Shown here in pieces: positions 48,165-59,739 of a DNA stretch of 64,000 bases (position 1 is the first letter of the stretch; the number at the start of each line of letters is the position of its first letter). A model generated the notes under the pieces. It was not told where the DNA came from and did not search any database. It saw only the letters and a program-made list of their open reading frames with translations. A program made the translations under genes and the position numbers. Origin of the DNA: Alopecurus myosuroides (Eukaryota; Streptophyta; Magnoliopsida; Poales; Poaceae); NCBI GenBank assembly GCA_028641055.1, contig CM054059.1, positions 106,652,263 to 106,716,262 on the forward strand, given 5' to 3'.

Positions 48165-48960
48165 GTGTGCCTCATATTTAGGGTGGACACATACAAGCGG
48201 CCGTAGGTGGAGCCGCTGCGCCAAGTGGGATGCACAAGATCCTAACTTTGTGAAAATCACAAGGCGCAACGGACCACCTAGGCCATCTAAGTGTGAACCA
48301 ACTCTTTTAATCATCGGCATTTATACAAAAGATCGAACGAACATAGGACCGGAATAATATAAAAGCAAGATAATCAAGCATTGACATAATTGAGCATCAG
48401 TTACGAATGGACGATTCATAACCGTAACGATGTGTGCCTCATATTTAGGGTGGACACATACAAGCGGCCGTAGGTGGTGCGGCTGCGCCAAGTGGGATGC
48501 ACAAGATCCTAACTTTGTGAAAATCACAAGGCGCAACCGACCACCTAGGCCATCTGAGTGTGAACCAACTCTTTTAATCATCGGCATTTACTTATTCAAA
48601 AGATCGAACGAACATAGGACCGGAATAATATAAAAGCAAGATAATCAAGCATTGACATAATTGAGCATCAGTTACAGAATGGACGATTCATAACCGTAAC
48701 GATGTGTGCCTCATATTTAGGGTGGACACATACACGCGGCCGTAGGTGGTGCCGCTGCGCCAAGTGGGATGCACAAGATCCTAACTTTGTGAAAATCACA
48801 AGGCGCAACGGACCACCTAGGCCATCTGAGTGTGAACCAACTCTTTTAATCATCGGCATTTACTTATTCAAAAGATCGAACGACCATCACAAGTAAGACC
48901 GCAATAATGAAAAGAAAGATAATTAAGCATTGACATAATTGAGCATCTGTTACACGATGG
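48165..48960. repeat. Three tandem copies of a ~270-bp unit
   Basis: CTCATATTTAGGGTGGACAC recurs at 48171, 48438 and 48710 (spacing 267 and 272). Each unit contains the GCCGTAGGTGG, GATGCACAAGATCC and ACCACCTAGGCCATCT blocks and ends with GACATAATTGAGCATC. Copies 2 and 3 are more alike. They fall between the Ulp1-like gene and the RNase H1-like gene, probably in an intron or spacer. Confidence 0.85.
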
Positions 48961-49027
48961 ACGATTCATAACCCTAACGATTGAGTTCGACTAATTTTGG
49001 AAAATGTAGCAAGCCTTACAATAGTTC

Positions 49028-50941
49028 TCACTCCTTCTGACTCATCCTCCTAGGGATTACAACGGGACAGCCCTCCGGAGTGACGAAGGGCCTGTCGTCA
49101 CATGCAGTTGCTAGGTAGGTATCTATGTCGCGGTTCGGCATGTTGAACCGGCAGTAAAATGTCCCACTCTTGTTCACCACTTCATGAACGATTTGTGTGG
49201 CAAAGCACTTCTGGATATCATATATCTCTTCTCTAACCTTGTCATCGCCGACCATCGACAAGCGGGAGGCCCATTGTTGGACTTGACTAGGCAGGGTAAG
49301 GAACTGTTGATCCCGTACATACGCCCGCATATGATGGAGGACATAGTAGGTGTCTCAGTTACTGCCTGCCGGCTGCTTGATGCACGCGAAAGGCGTCGTG
49401 TGGGTGAACACCCGAGCGCCCTGAACGACCTTCTCCCTAGTGATTTTGCCCCCCCCCCCCCTTGCGTGGTAGCCGGTGAGAGCATTATCCAAAACTTTCT
49501 TCACGTTGGAGTAGTCTTTCTTCACCGCACTCCCTGAGTCGAGATACGTGGCATGCGAATGACTGATACAAATGCATATGAGTGTGCATTGTGTATATCT
49601 GCGCGGAACAATCCAAACAAAGTGTTGGAAAGGAGCGATGAAAATCTAAAGAAAATCACTTTCGATTCGGCTAAGAATATTGACTTACCCGGCAAAGTAA
49701 GGCACGAGGATGTAATCCTTGGTCTGGTTCGCCAGCATGAAGTCCCGGAGATATGTCGACGCGACTACCTGGTTCCCAACGCCGCACAACACGTCGTGGC
49801 GCATGTAGAAGGGGTCCGCTATCGCGATGCCCGGTGTATTATCCCTGCTGACTTGCACCGCCAGACCGAGCGAGTATAGGCGGACCATGGAGTAGTGCAG
49901 CGGATTGCTATGGAACATATCGAAGATGTCCGAAAACCGCAGTACTATCCTATCCGCGCCGGTTGACTCGACGAAGCCCAAGTCCTTTGGCACCATGGCA
50001 ATGAAAACCGGGTATGATGGATCCTTGGATTCAAGAAGGCGCGATTCAAGATAAAGAATGTTGTCATGCAAACTCCGCATATCCCCACTTGCGGCCTTGA
50101 GCTTGCTCTGGCTAAGCATAGGCTGACCAATCACATGCATCTTCGCATGCCTAGATGTAGGTGGGCCGTCCTGAACACGGAGCGGCATCTTAGCAGGCTG
50201 GCTCGCGGACTTTGCGGCCTTGGATCTATGTCCTCTTTTCCGCGGCTTCGGCGCTTTCAGAATGATCTCCTTCTCAATATCCTCATTAGCCGCCTTACGG
50301 ATTGTGCCAGGGCTGAAAATAACTCCTCCCTTCGCACTTTTCTGAGTCTCGGTGCAGGGGGCGACATCTGGAGGCGTGTCTTCCTGAGAACCGAATAGAC
50401 GCTTGCAATTGGATTTATCCGCAGCAGGAGCCTCACCACGAGCCTCTGTGCTATGGTAGGGTTCTTCTGGCGGAGGAGCAATGTAATCTCCGCCATCAAG
50501 GTCATCAGCGATGAAATCCATGGCATCAAGATCAACGTCATCCGCCGGGTGTTGTGCCATCTCCATGTCAGGGGTAGGCGACGGCGCGGCGACGGTCTTT
50601 CCATGGCTCCGCTCCGGTGCTTCTAGAGGGGTTGTTTTCGAGCTGGTGCCTCGCGCCGGTAGTTCTAGAGGCGATGTCTGCGGGGTGGCGCCCCTCTTCC
50701 CCAGGCGAATCTGGCTCTTCGGCCATTCCATGTTCAAAGGTAGGCACTGGAGCAGCGTCAGGGTATCGGGGTCATCTTCTTCCTGGTAGGGTTGAATGGG
50801 AGGCAACAAGTCGTCGTAGCCCGCCAGCACCCGAAGCAATCGAACTCTATATACGTCTTCGCGCATCGGCCTGTTGTGGAACCTGCGGGTTGACGGTTGA
50901 ACGATCATACCCACAACAACATCCTTCAACACGCCGTCCAC
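49028..50941 (-). pseudogene. Ulp1-like cysteine protease gene of CACTA-2 (broken)
   Basis: Exons about 49689-50941 and 49028-49562; donor GG|GTAAGT and acceptor ATCAG join in phase as YFAG-HSHATYLDSGS. Residues 1-280 are low-complexity and charged, then SKDPSYPVFIAMVPKDLGF and KDYILVPYFAG, then ATYLDSGSAVKKDYSNVKKVLD and, further on, ACIKQPAGS with the presumed catalytic Cys. This order matches the Ulp1/SENP-like (C48) domain seen in plant En/Spm transposons, which cleaves SUMO-like tags in host homologues. The HWTL block normally carrying the catalytic His is shortened to HSH. A 13-C run (49449-49461) shifts the frame and TGA at 49355-49357 follows AGSN. An upstream exon probably exists beyond 50941. 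Confidence 0.65.
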
Positions 50942-51190
50942 TGTGTGTAGGAGAGTGCATGGAACCTCGGCGTTCTGCGGAAAACATGCAGGGCGTCAGA
51001 GATGCCAGTCTAAGGCAAAGGAAGATCGACGCTCGAACGCTTAACTATTTACCTGGCTGACGAGGGCGTCGAGCTCCTCTAGTGGCGAGGGGCCAACGAC
51101 GGCGGGCGTGCTACTGTTGACTGGCGAGGGACCGCCGGCGGCGGGCGTGCAACTGATGGCCAGGCGGCGGTCGTTCGTTGGTGCACGCTC

Positions 51191-52823
51191 TTAATTCGGC
51201 GGAGGACCGCCCACTGTGGGCGCGCAATGGACGGTCAGGCGGCTAGAGGCGGGCGGAGTCACTATCGGCGCCGTGTTGTAGGCGGGCGGAGTCACCAGTG
51301 GGTCCGCAATCGTGGCGTTGGCCGGCGAGACTCTGGACAAGTCTCTTGAGTTGCTGCCCTGCACGCTAGGCACCGGGCACGGCCCCACTCGACCTCCTTC
51401 ATTCCATCGAGTAACCACATCGTAGATGGTAGGCAAAACGCTGCCCATTTGTTCTGCCAAAGCTGCTTTGACAATATTAGGAATATCGTCAACTTTGGCC
51501 TTGAGGTCTGCAATCTCGCGATCGCGGGCTTCGTCACGTTCGATATCTTCGACGGTCCTCCTTCTATTCCTTCTCGCCTCCTTGGGCTCATTGAAGTACT
51601 CTCTGAGCTTCGTCGTCGTGCCCAGGCCACAAACTCGGCCACCTGACGGCCTTTTGTGCTTTTCCTTCCCCTGCGTCACGTTCACCGCCCTGTTTAAATT
51701 GTCGTCCCACGGGCCGTGCAGCCTCGGCATGGATGACGAGGTTCCACCACTTCGATTTCTGCGTTCTGCACAATTAGCGTGAACCGTTTAGAATTCCACC
51801 AGTACACTATAATGCAATCGACTAGATCGTCGAGAGCAAACTAACTAGGGTGGTGTATTTACTTACCAAGTTTTCATACAACTTCTTCACCTTCTCATCA
51901 TCGGTAGTATACTCATTAGCTACCGGGTCATATGTAAACCGGTCCCTGATGAAGTTTTTTGTCCGCGGCGAGTACCTTGCGAGAGGGTCAGGGATGCCCT
52001 CTGCTGCACGTTTGGCGTCCTCCTTCTCCCAATTGGGAATCGCCGCTCTGTAACCGCCGCATCCCAGTTTGTGGGTACCCATGTTCAACCGCCGCATCCT
52101 CTGCCCCCAATCAGCGTTAGCCTTGGCGACTTCGCTCTCGCAAAGTAGCTTGAAGTCCCGGAGTTCAGCTTCGGTGATGTTCGGCTCACTCGCTAAAACA
52201 TCCTCCAAGCTGTTTTTGGGGTTCAAGACCTTAACCTTCACCCGGTGTTTCCAGTTGCCCAAGGCGGTGTTCATCTTACCAATGGCGCAATGGTTGACCT
52301 TATTCCCCTCCAGATTGTCGTTATTGTACTTAAACGGCTCGTCTGGCGGATGCGGGTACAAGTATCGTCCGTGCAGCTTTCTAAAGAGAACAACCCGATA
52401 ATGGGCATTCTCTTTTTTCCTTAGATCATCGGTGTTGATCCTGACAGTGTCCCGGACAATGCAACCAATTTGGTTGCCGAATCCTTTGACCACCGCCTCG
52501 GGCGCGATTGGATACCCACTGCTATCAATTTCTGTGATCTCTTCACGGTAGGTGCGGAGACTGTTCCTTTTCCGTTTTCTCGTTGCCGTCCTCTTCTTGG
52601 CTTTGCTACCACCATCTGTCTGACTGTCGGCATCAGTGGTGTCATTTCCGCCGGCGGCGCCACTAGTGGTATCACCGGCGCCACTAGTCGTGGCGTCATC
52701 CTCCTCGCCACCGCTAGTGTCTGCGTCAGCCCCGGCATCCGCCGTCGGGTCGTATTTCTCATCTTCTTCATCGGAGATTTGCCAGAACGGCTTAGAACCG
52801 CCGGCCTCGTCGTCGTGTGCCAT
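51191..52823 (-). pseudogene. En/Spm TNPA/ORF1-type gene of CACTA-2
   Basis: Exon 1 51867-52823 starts at ATG (MAHDDEAGGSKPFW), has an acidic Ser/Thr/Gly-rich N terminus, a basic KKRTATRKRKRNSLRTYREE patch (nuclear localisation-like), then NQIGCIVRDTVRINTDD and RDRFTYDPVANEYT, and ends at a clean donor (ACTTG|GTAAGT). Exon 2 begins near 51765 with KSKWWNLVIH, but the following conserved part (MPRLHGPWDDNLNRAVNVTQG through KAKVDDIPNIVKAAL) is in another frame, so one base is gained or lost near 51735. Related plant proteins carry the transposon domain 'Transposase_24'-like region and act as DNA-binding partners of the transposase. The assignment of the C-terminal part is less sure. Confidence 0.6.
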
Positions 52824-53156
52824 GTTCTGAAGGGGGAAATTATTGGTTAATCTAAAAGAAACAAAAAAATCGACATACTACTCGATCACGGGAAAATTTC
52901 GGCATGACCTTTGCTAATTTTCTAACACTAGAGTGCCCGATTCTCGCCGAAACGGAAATTAATCAATATTTCGGCAAAAATGGGCAACTCATTTGAATTC
53001 CCTGCAAAGTTTTAAACGGCTCGATGGCCGGACAGATTTCCAAATTTTGACACATCCAACAACACAGTACTTGCCATTTCATATACAACACAGTACTACA
53101 ACACCAAGAGTTTATTTCACAATACTTGTCATTTCATATACAACAGCAGTATCCTA

Positions 53157-53360
53157 GCTATATAAGGGAGAAATACAACAGCAGCAGCAACCTAGCAACA
53201 GCAGCAGCAACCTAGCAACAACAGCATCAACCTAGCAACAACAGCCTAGCAACAACAGTATCCTAGCTATATAAGGGAGAAATACAACAGCAACAGCAAC
53301 CTAGCAACAGCAGCAGCAGCCTAGCAACCTAGCAACAGCAGCAGCAGCCTAGCAACAGGC
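53157..53360. repeat. CAGCAACCTAGCAACA low-complexity array
   Basis: Multiple CAGCAGCAACCTAGCAACA units interspersed with TATCCTAGCTATATAAGGGA (twice: near 53150 and 53260). Non-coding, between two CACTA-2 genes. Confidence 0.8.
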
Positions 53361-54640
53361 TACATAGATACAGAGGTCCATCTCACATGTTTCAGATTCG
53401 ACTTAACAGATTTATCCATGTACTTAAAAGGAGAGCAAGATGAAAAATCCATGCAAACTCAAGAAATAAAATCCTATGTTGGCTTGACCTCTACTGTTCA
53501 CCACAATATGTTTCTCTCCTTACAAATATCAGCAATCAGATGTTTACCCATGTCACTGAACCTTCACATAATCATACACTAGCATATGTGGAATTAATTT
53601 AGTTACCAGTTGCTACTTTTATATACTCTTCAGTTTTCAAACTCTTTTATTTCTTGAGAAATGACATCAATCTTGTAGAAGTTCATTTCAACCTTGCCCT
53701 TGTGAAACAAGAAAAAATAGTATACCATCGCCGGAGCTCATCAGCTTCTTACTCAGCTACACCTCATGTCTTTTTATATTTGTTAACTAATTAACGCTAA
53801 TATGTGATGCATATTCCTGTGCTGATTGGCACAGATTACCTATGGGCATGTGAGCATATGCATATTTTTATTATATTCTTGTATGATCTGCTTGTGAAAA
53901 AAGTGCACTATGATGGTCCTACTCCTGCTTTGACAGGATCAGGTTGTTCATATCAGTGGCAAGAAAGTGTCAAATTCTCTAATCTGTATGCTTGTTCGTG
54001 CACTGCGCTGATTGGCGCAGATGGCCTAGTGGACATATGGTGTGCATATGCAATTTTATTACATCTGTGCATGATCTAGTTGTGAAAAATGTGCATTGTG
54101 ATGGTCTGGCCCCTACGCCACTCAAGTGCAAGATATTCGTGTGAAAAATACCGTGCCATCTAGGGGCGGGATCGAGGAGAAGGGGAGGGAGAGGACTAGG
54201 GGTGGCGCACCTTTGTTCGTCGGGCTTCGAGGTCGATGGAGACGGGACGACGACGGCGCAGTTGATGGAGACTATAGGGACGGCGCCAAGCTTCCTAGTC
54301 GATGGAGACAGGGACGGCCCCAAGCTCCTCTTGCTCCTGGTCGTTCTCCTGGACCTGGTCCTGCGCCTGCTCCTCCTCCTCCTAGGTCGATGCAGAGGCG
54401 AGGTCTCGGTGGTGGTGGGCGGCGACTAGAGGGAGAGCAGAGGCTAGGGCTAGGGCTTGGGGTGGTGGTGGGCGGCAGCGAGAGGGAGGGCAGAGGCTAG
54501 GGCTAGGGCTTGGGGTGGTGTTGGTCGGAGGCGATGAGAGTCTAAGGAAGCAGGGAGGCGACGGTGGTTCAGATCGAGATCGCGATGTGGATGTGGAAGA
54601 GGAAGAAGAGAGGGGAACGGGCCATTCCTAATAGGCGGAA
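53361..54640. other. Spacer of CACTA-2 between the two gene groups
   Basis: AT-rich to 54120, including two related ~70-bp segments (about 53815-53900 and 54005-54090, each containing GATTGGC(A)CAGAT and CATATGCA), then a GC-rich block with repeated GGCTAGGGCTAGGGCTTGGGG units at 54440-54515. No gene recognised; it may be the promoter region of the ORF1-type gene. Confidence 0.45.
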
Positions 54641-54812
54641 GGATAGCCGTGACGCACATCAGGGAGATGCGCCACGCATCGCTTACCCGTGACGCACCAA
54701 AGAAATGCTCGTCGCGCATCGCGTACCCGTGATGCGCGTAGCAGAGGCTCGTTGCGCATTACTTATCCGTGACGCAGCGATGAGAGGTGCGTCGCGCCTA
54801 TTTCTGTTATCT
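54640..54812. repeat. Internal copy of the CACTA-2 subterminal repeats
   Basis: Four to five CCGTGACGCAC/GTGCGTCGCGC-type units, the same vocabulary as at both termini, lie in the middle of the element between its two gene groups. Confidence 0.8.
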
Positions 54813-54900
54813 ATTCAAAAAGCGTGCGCGCTGGTCTATACCCCTTTGCCACTGCTCCATTGCCCCAAGTTCGAGTCCCACGCCCCATTTTTTCAAAAAA
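54812..54900 (+). other. tRNA-like B-box segment
   Basis: AAGTTCGAGTCCCA matches the Pol III B box and follows a GGTCTATACCCC...CACTGC segment; no complete cloverleaf seen. Possibly a tRNA-derived remnant. Confidence 0.3.
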
Positions 54901-55067
54901 TGATTTTTTTCCTTAGGAAATAAATCAATATAAGCTCAAAATAAATTCAAATAAATCAATATAAAATCAAGAAAGATCAATTTAAACATTAAGTGTATAT
55001 ATATTACATCGCCATCACTTCCTCGAATGCATGCAAACACACAACACATATATTGTTGTTCTTAGAG

Positions 55068-58000
55068 CTAGCGTTTAACAATTTTATTTCCCTTCTTTGT
55101 CGCGGTTGAGTAATTCAGTCCCAGAACACCGTGACTTCTTCGGTGGAATGGGCGACCTGTAGGTAGTGTTGTCCTGCTTCTTCTTGTTGTGTATTTCGTT
55201 CCATCGTCGTTGTCATCTTCCATTTTCGGGTCGCCGTACTGGTCAAAGTCTTGCTCGTTGGCTACTCCATCCATTTCGATGATGCTTCTTTTGCCTCTCC
55301 GCACGACAACACGGCTAGGCCTTGTCGGGTCAGTAATGAAGAAGCATTGGTCCACTTTGTTAGCCAAGACCCATGGCTCATTTTTTGCGGTGACATTCAT
55401 GCCGGATTTGGCTTCAGGTATCACCATGGTGGTGAAATATTGTCCTTCTTTCCTGACGCTCTTTGCCCATGTGAGACGGAACATTGGCACCTTCTCTCCG
55501 AAGTAGTCGAGTTCCCATATCTCGTCGATCCTACCATAGTATCTTTCCTTGACGTCACCTGTTAATGATTCCATCGTTACCCCTGAGTTCTGGTATTCGC
55601 AATTCCGGTCCTTATTCGCCGTGTAGAATGTGTAACCATTGATATTGTATGCCTGATATGTCATGAGGTTATGTGCGGGGCCTTGTGACAATGTGAGTAT
55701 GAGTCTTTCTTCTTCAGAATAAGGCGTCTCCGGGTGATCGGTCATAATCTTCTCCCTGAACCACTGTGTGAAATGGATGTTGTGCTCTCTGATTATTTCT
55801 ACTTCGGTCCTATGTTGTCCCCGGTCACTGTAATACTTCGTGATTAGCATTTTGTGCTTTTCCAACCAAGGATCGACCACTGTTAGATGTTGTAGCGTGA
55901 CTAGGTTTGCTCTGTCAAAGTCGTTGCGTCGGCCCTGAAAGTCTACATTCATTTCGCGTTGTCCCTCGCGGTGTCCCCATCCAGCGAGCCTGCCAAAGTG
56001 CCTGTTTACGGGCAGACCAGGGTTCTCATCTTTGTCTAGAAAATTCGTGCAGAAAGAGATGCACTCTTCTGTCAGAAAGCCCTTGGCAATGCTTGCGTCT
56101 GGACGGGCCCTGTTGCGGACGTATCCTTTGATGGAACCATTCATCCTTTCGAACGCCATCATGGAGTGTAAAAACGGCGGCCCGAGCTGGATGATATCAT
56201 CCACGACATGGACAAGGAGATGCACCATAATGTCGAAGAATGCGGGCGGGAAGTATATCTCAAGCTCGCATAGTATCACCACGATCTCTTCATGTAGCCT
56301 TGCGAGTTGCTTCACGCCAATCGACTTTCGAGAGATGACGTCAAAAACGTTGCAGAGTCCAAACAGCGTTTCACGGACGTGCTCGTCCATTATCCCTCGA
56401 ATTGCAACTGGAAGTATCTGCGTCATCATCACGTGACAGTCGTGAGACGTCATCCCGCTGAACTTCTGCTTTGGTACGTCTAGGTATCTGCTTATCTTCC
56501 CCGCATAACCGTAAGGAAATTTGAATCCAAGGAGGCACTTGAAGAATTGGTCGATCTCCTTCTCGCATAGCGTGAAACACGAAGGGGGACAGTAATATTC
56601 CGTCTTCTTGGCCTTTTTGCCCTTGCGGCGACCTTCCGTCCCATCTAACACATCATCATCATCATCGTCATCATCATCCGGTTTTCCTCCGTGGAGCTCG
56701 CCCCTGATATTCAAAAATCTCAAGTCGTTCCTTGCTTTCGGCCCATCTTTGGTCCTCTCTGGCATGTTGAGCAGGGTGCCAAGCAAACTCTCGCACACGT
56801 TTTTCGTGATATGCATGAGGTCAAGGCAGTGGGGCGTGCGGAGAATCTTCCAGTACCTCAGGCCCCAGAGAACAGACCTTGTTTTCCGTACACCCTCCAA
56901 CGGCGCCGGCGCCTTTCGCTTCTTTCCCGGCGCAGGGCACTCTTTCCAGTTCTTCAACATCTCGTTGATTTCCTCGCCGCTCCTTTGACGTGGGGCTCTT
57001 CGCATCTCAACTTCATTGTTGAACAGATCTTTGCATTTTCTCCACGGGTCATCCTTGCGAAGCCACCTTCGATGCCCCAAGAACACGGTTTTCGAAGACC
57101 CGGGGTTTCTCTCTAGCTGGAGATACGTAGTGTCATCCATGCACCTAACGCATGCACAGAATCCGTGCGTCACCTGCCCCGCGACATATCCGTAACCGAG
57201 GTAGTCATGCACCGTCGTGATGAGCGCGACTCTCATTGGGAAAAACGTTTCTCCATAGGCGTCCCACGTATTGGCTTGCTCGTCCCATAACGTGGCTAGC
57301 TCCTCTTCCAACAACTGGACATACAGATTGATGTCGTTACCTGGTTGTTTCGGCCCTTGAATAAGCATACTCATCTGTATGTACTTCCTCTTTAAGCACA
57401 ACCAGGGGGTCAACCAGGGGGTAGGTTGTATATACATACAAACACGGGCCAGGTGCTATGGGTGCTGCTCTGGTTGCCAAAAGGATTTAATCCATCCGTA
57501 CTCATGCACAACCTGATGTTCCTTGGATCGTCGCCAAATTCGGGGTATTCGATGTCTAGCGCCTTCCACTGGCTAGCATCTGAGGGGTGTGTCAGCATCG
57601 TGTCATCCTTCTCCGGATCAATTCCATCATGCTCTTCTGGCTTCTTCCTTTCCGCGTGCCATCGCATGAGCTTCGCCTGTGTGGGGTCTGCGAAATACCG
57701 CTGCAGACGGGAAGTTATCGGAAAGTACCACACCACTTTTCGAGGAGAGGCCTTCTCCCCTGTCTTGTATCGAGTTGCATCGCACACCGGGCATATGGTT
57801 CTCTCCGCGTCCGCGCCCCGATAGATGATGCAGTCATTAATGCAAGCATGGTATTTCACGTGAGGTAAATCCAGAGGGCACACGACTTTCTTGGCCTCCT
57901 CGATGCTCGTTGGACACTTGTTCCCCGTGGGAAGATGGCCGTGCTAGAATGCCATGTTCTCATCGTAGCTCGCATCGGTCCATCGGTGTTTTGTCTTCAT

Positions 58001-58522
58001 CTCGAGGGTCCTTAACGTTACGTTCAGACGGGTATCCTCGCTCACGCATCCTTCATACAATGGAGTAACGGCGTCTATCTCCAGTTGCGACAGATTCGAT
58101 TTCTCTCTAGCAGCAGCTCTGGTGTTGCTAGTCTCCTTGAGAAGCAGAGCTTGGACATGAGGGTCCCGCACCCAGTCCGACGACGATGTCCCGACATCTT
58201 CATCATGATGTCCTTCATCTTGATTATGATCATGTCAGACATCTTCATCACGATGTCCTTCATCTTGATCATGATGTCCTTCATCATGTCCGGGAGACTC
58301 TTCATCTTCATCACTTGTCGGGTAAAGAGTGTAGCCATCCATGAAACTACGACGGATAAGGTGCGACTCCAAGTCACCACAGTCGTATCTGATCAACTGT
58401 TTCAGTTTGCATCTTCGACAAGGACATCTTATCTCCGTCATGCTATTTCGAAACATTTCGGCCGTCGCATGTTTCATAAATCTAGCCACGGTGCCTGTGC
58501 TTATATGCATGGTTGCCCGCAT
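55068..58522 (-). pseudogene. TNP2-type CACTA transposase of CACTA-2 (three lesions)
   Basis: One frame from 58522 to about 57412 starts with CPCRRCKLKQLIRYDCGDLESHL, the zinc-chelating Transpos_assoc domain, then an acidic His/Asp repeat, then the TNP2 core (CPLDLPHVKYHACINDC, CPVCDATRYK, DGLNPFGNQSSTHSTWPV). The core continues in another frame (57437-55068, to stop): GPKQPGNDINLYVQLLEEEL, TVHDYLGYGY, HCLDLMHITKNVCESLLGTL, a DUF4218-like part (LARLHEEIVVILCELEIYFPP) and a DUF4216-like part (WELDYFGEKVPMFRLTW). Lesions: TGA near 58235 in the His/Asp repeat, TAG at 57944-57946 (MAF*HGH), and a net one-base shift with a 12-base duplication at 57405-57420. The active protein would bind the terminal repeats and cut the element ends. 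Confidence 0.85.
58180..58310 (-). repeat. Short tandem repeat coding for a His/Asp/Glu array in the transposase
   Basis: GATGTCCTTCATCTTGAT and variants recur about six times, coding on the minus strand for DEGHHDQ/DEGHRDED-like units. One unit contains the TGA stop. Confidence 0.75.
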
Positions 58523-59164
58523 AGTAAAAAAAGATCAAAGGAAAAATTAATTAGAATCAAATTACGTAATATATGGATGATGCATGCATGGTCGTCGACG
58601 GAAAAATTCGGCATGACCTATGCTAAAAATAGGACATTCTCGAAGTGCGTGGTCGCCGAAATGGAAATGAATCAACATTTTGGCAACACATGTCAACTCA
58701 TTTTTAAGACATCCACAAATTTCATCAAAAATACGCAACACAATTTCGCATATGTATATATGCAACCATATGAATCTTTTGTGACGACGCACCGTACCGG
58801 CCGATACCGAGCGAGATCTATGAGAGAGAGCGAGATCAACACACATACATACAACACATATACATATCCCTCCAACAATAGATCTTGCCGACTCGAGACC
58901 GAGAGAGTACGTGTGTATGTGGCTATAGGGAGTGAATAAGATGGAAGGGAAAGTGGTAAAGTGAGAGATGGGGGTGGAGAGAAGTGTTTACTAGATACCC
59001 CTCACATATATATCAAATAAAATAGGTTAAATAAGTTTTAAATGGTGGGAAAATGGGGGAAATGGGGTGGTGAGGAGGTGGGGGGGCGACCAGATCTAAA
59101 ATGGGGTGGAGATATGGGGGGATGGGAGGTGGGGGGTGGTCCCAACCACTTAAATTCGTCCCAG
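58523..59164. other. Right untranslated part of CACTA-2
   Basis: AT-rich leader region upstream of the transposase start, then a purine-rich G tract (59040-59140, repeated GGTGGGGGG). Probably promoter and 5' leader of the element transcript. No gene. Confidence 0.45.
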
Positions 59165-59515
59165 GTATACCCGTGACGCACCTACGCAGCGGTGCGTCAC
59201 GGCTATGTTGGATACCCGCGGCGCACCTGCCAGTGGTGCGTCACAGCTATAGATGCTACCCGTGGAACAGATAGCCGTGACGCACTGCTGGCAGGTGCGC
59301 CGCGGGTATCCAACATAGCCGTGACGCACCACTGTCTAGGTGCGCCGCGGGTATGTCTCGGAGCCTCACCACCCCGGCCCCACACATAGGCGCGATGCGC
59401 CTTCTGTTTGGTGCGCCGCGGGTAAGGCCCTAGGCGCGACGCACCAAACACTGGTGCGCCACGGCTATTACGCGTGACGTGCCGTTTTGCTGGTGCGTCA
59501 CGGGTATCATCACTC
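59165..59515. repeat. Right subterminal repeats of CACTA-2
   Basis: Ten or more GTGACGCACC / GGTGCGTCACGG / GTGCGCCGCGGGTA units in both orientations, matching 47175-47370. Confidence 0.85.
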
Positions 59516-59739
59516 CTATAGCCATTTTCCTAGTAGTGCAAGATGTATCAACAAGCTAAAACTTCTCATAAACGCTGCTTTGGAGACATGAAACCATCCA
59601 AAGTTCATTAGAGATGATTTAAGTATCCAATACAAAAGTATCAATCCTTCTATTCAATCATGCATCCCATTATCTATTCTTCACTCGGTTATGAGAGCTA
59701 GAAATTGATAGAATTTATCCATTCTATTTCCTCCCGTAG

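Larger units (their letters stand above)
47158..59538 (-). mobile_element. 12.4 kb CACTA transposon with full gene set (CACTA-2)
   Basis: Ends CACTATTAGGGAAAAGC (47158) and, read inward from the right, CACTACTAGGAAAATGGC (59538), both flanked by CAA (47155-47157, 59539-59541). Subterminal GTGACGCACC/GGTGCGTCACGG arrays lie at 47175-47370 and 59165-59515. All genes run right to left: TNP2-type transposase, a second En/Spm-type gene, a Ulp1-like gene and an RNase H1 N-terminal-like gene. The transposase is dead, so movement would need help in trans. Confidence 0.9.
46530..59690 (-). mobile_element. Second Gypsy element (Gypsy-2), split by CACTA-2
   Basis: Left part 46530-47157: an LTR whose end TGACGTATCA stops at 46978, then GCATCCCCAAGTTT polypurine-tract sequence and the adjoining interior, parallel to 394-470 in Gypsy-1. 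Right part 59539 to about 59690 is AT-rich interior. The LTR is related to but clearly different from that of Gypsy-1. No coding gene remains; outer borders are approximate. Confidence 0.6.

Noticed and set aside
54126..54500. 124-codon frame upstream of the CACTA-2 internal repeats
   Set aside because: GC-rich and partly built of GGCTAGGGCT repeats; no domain or splice support.
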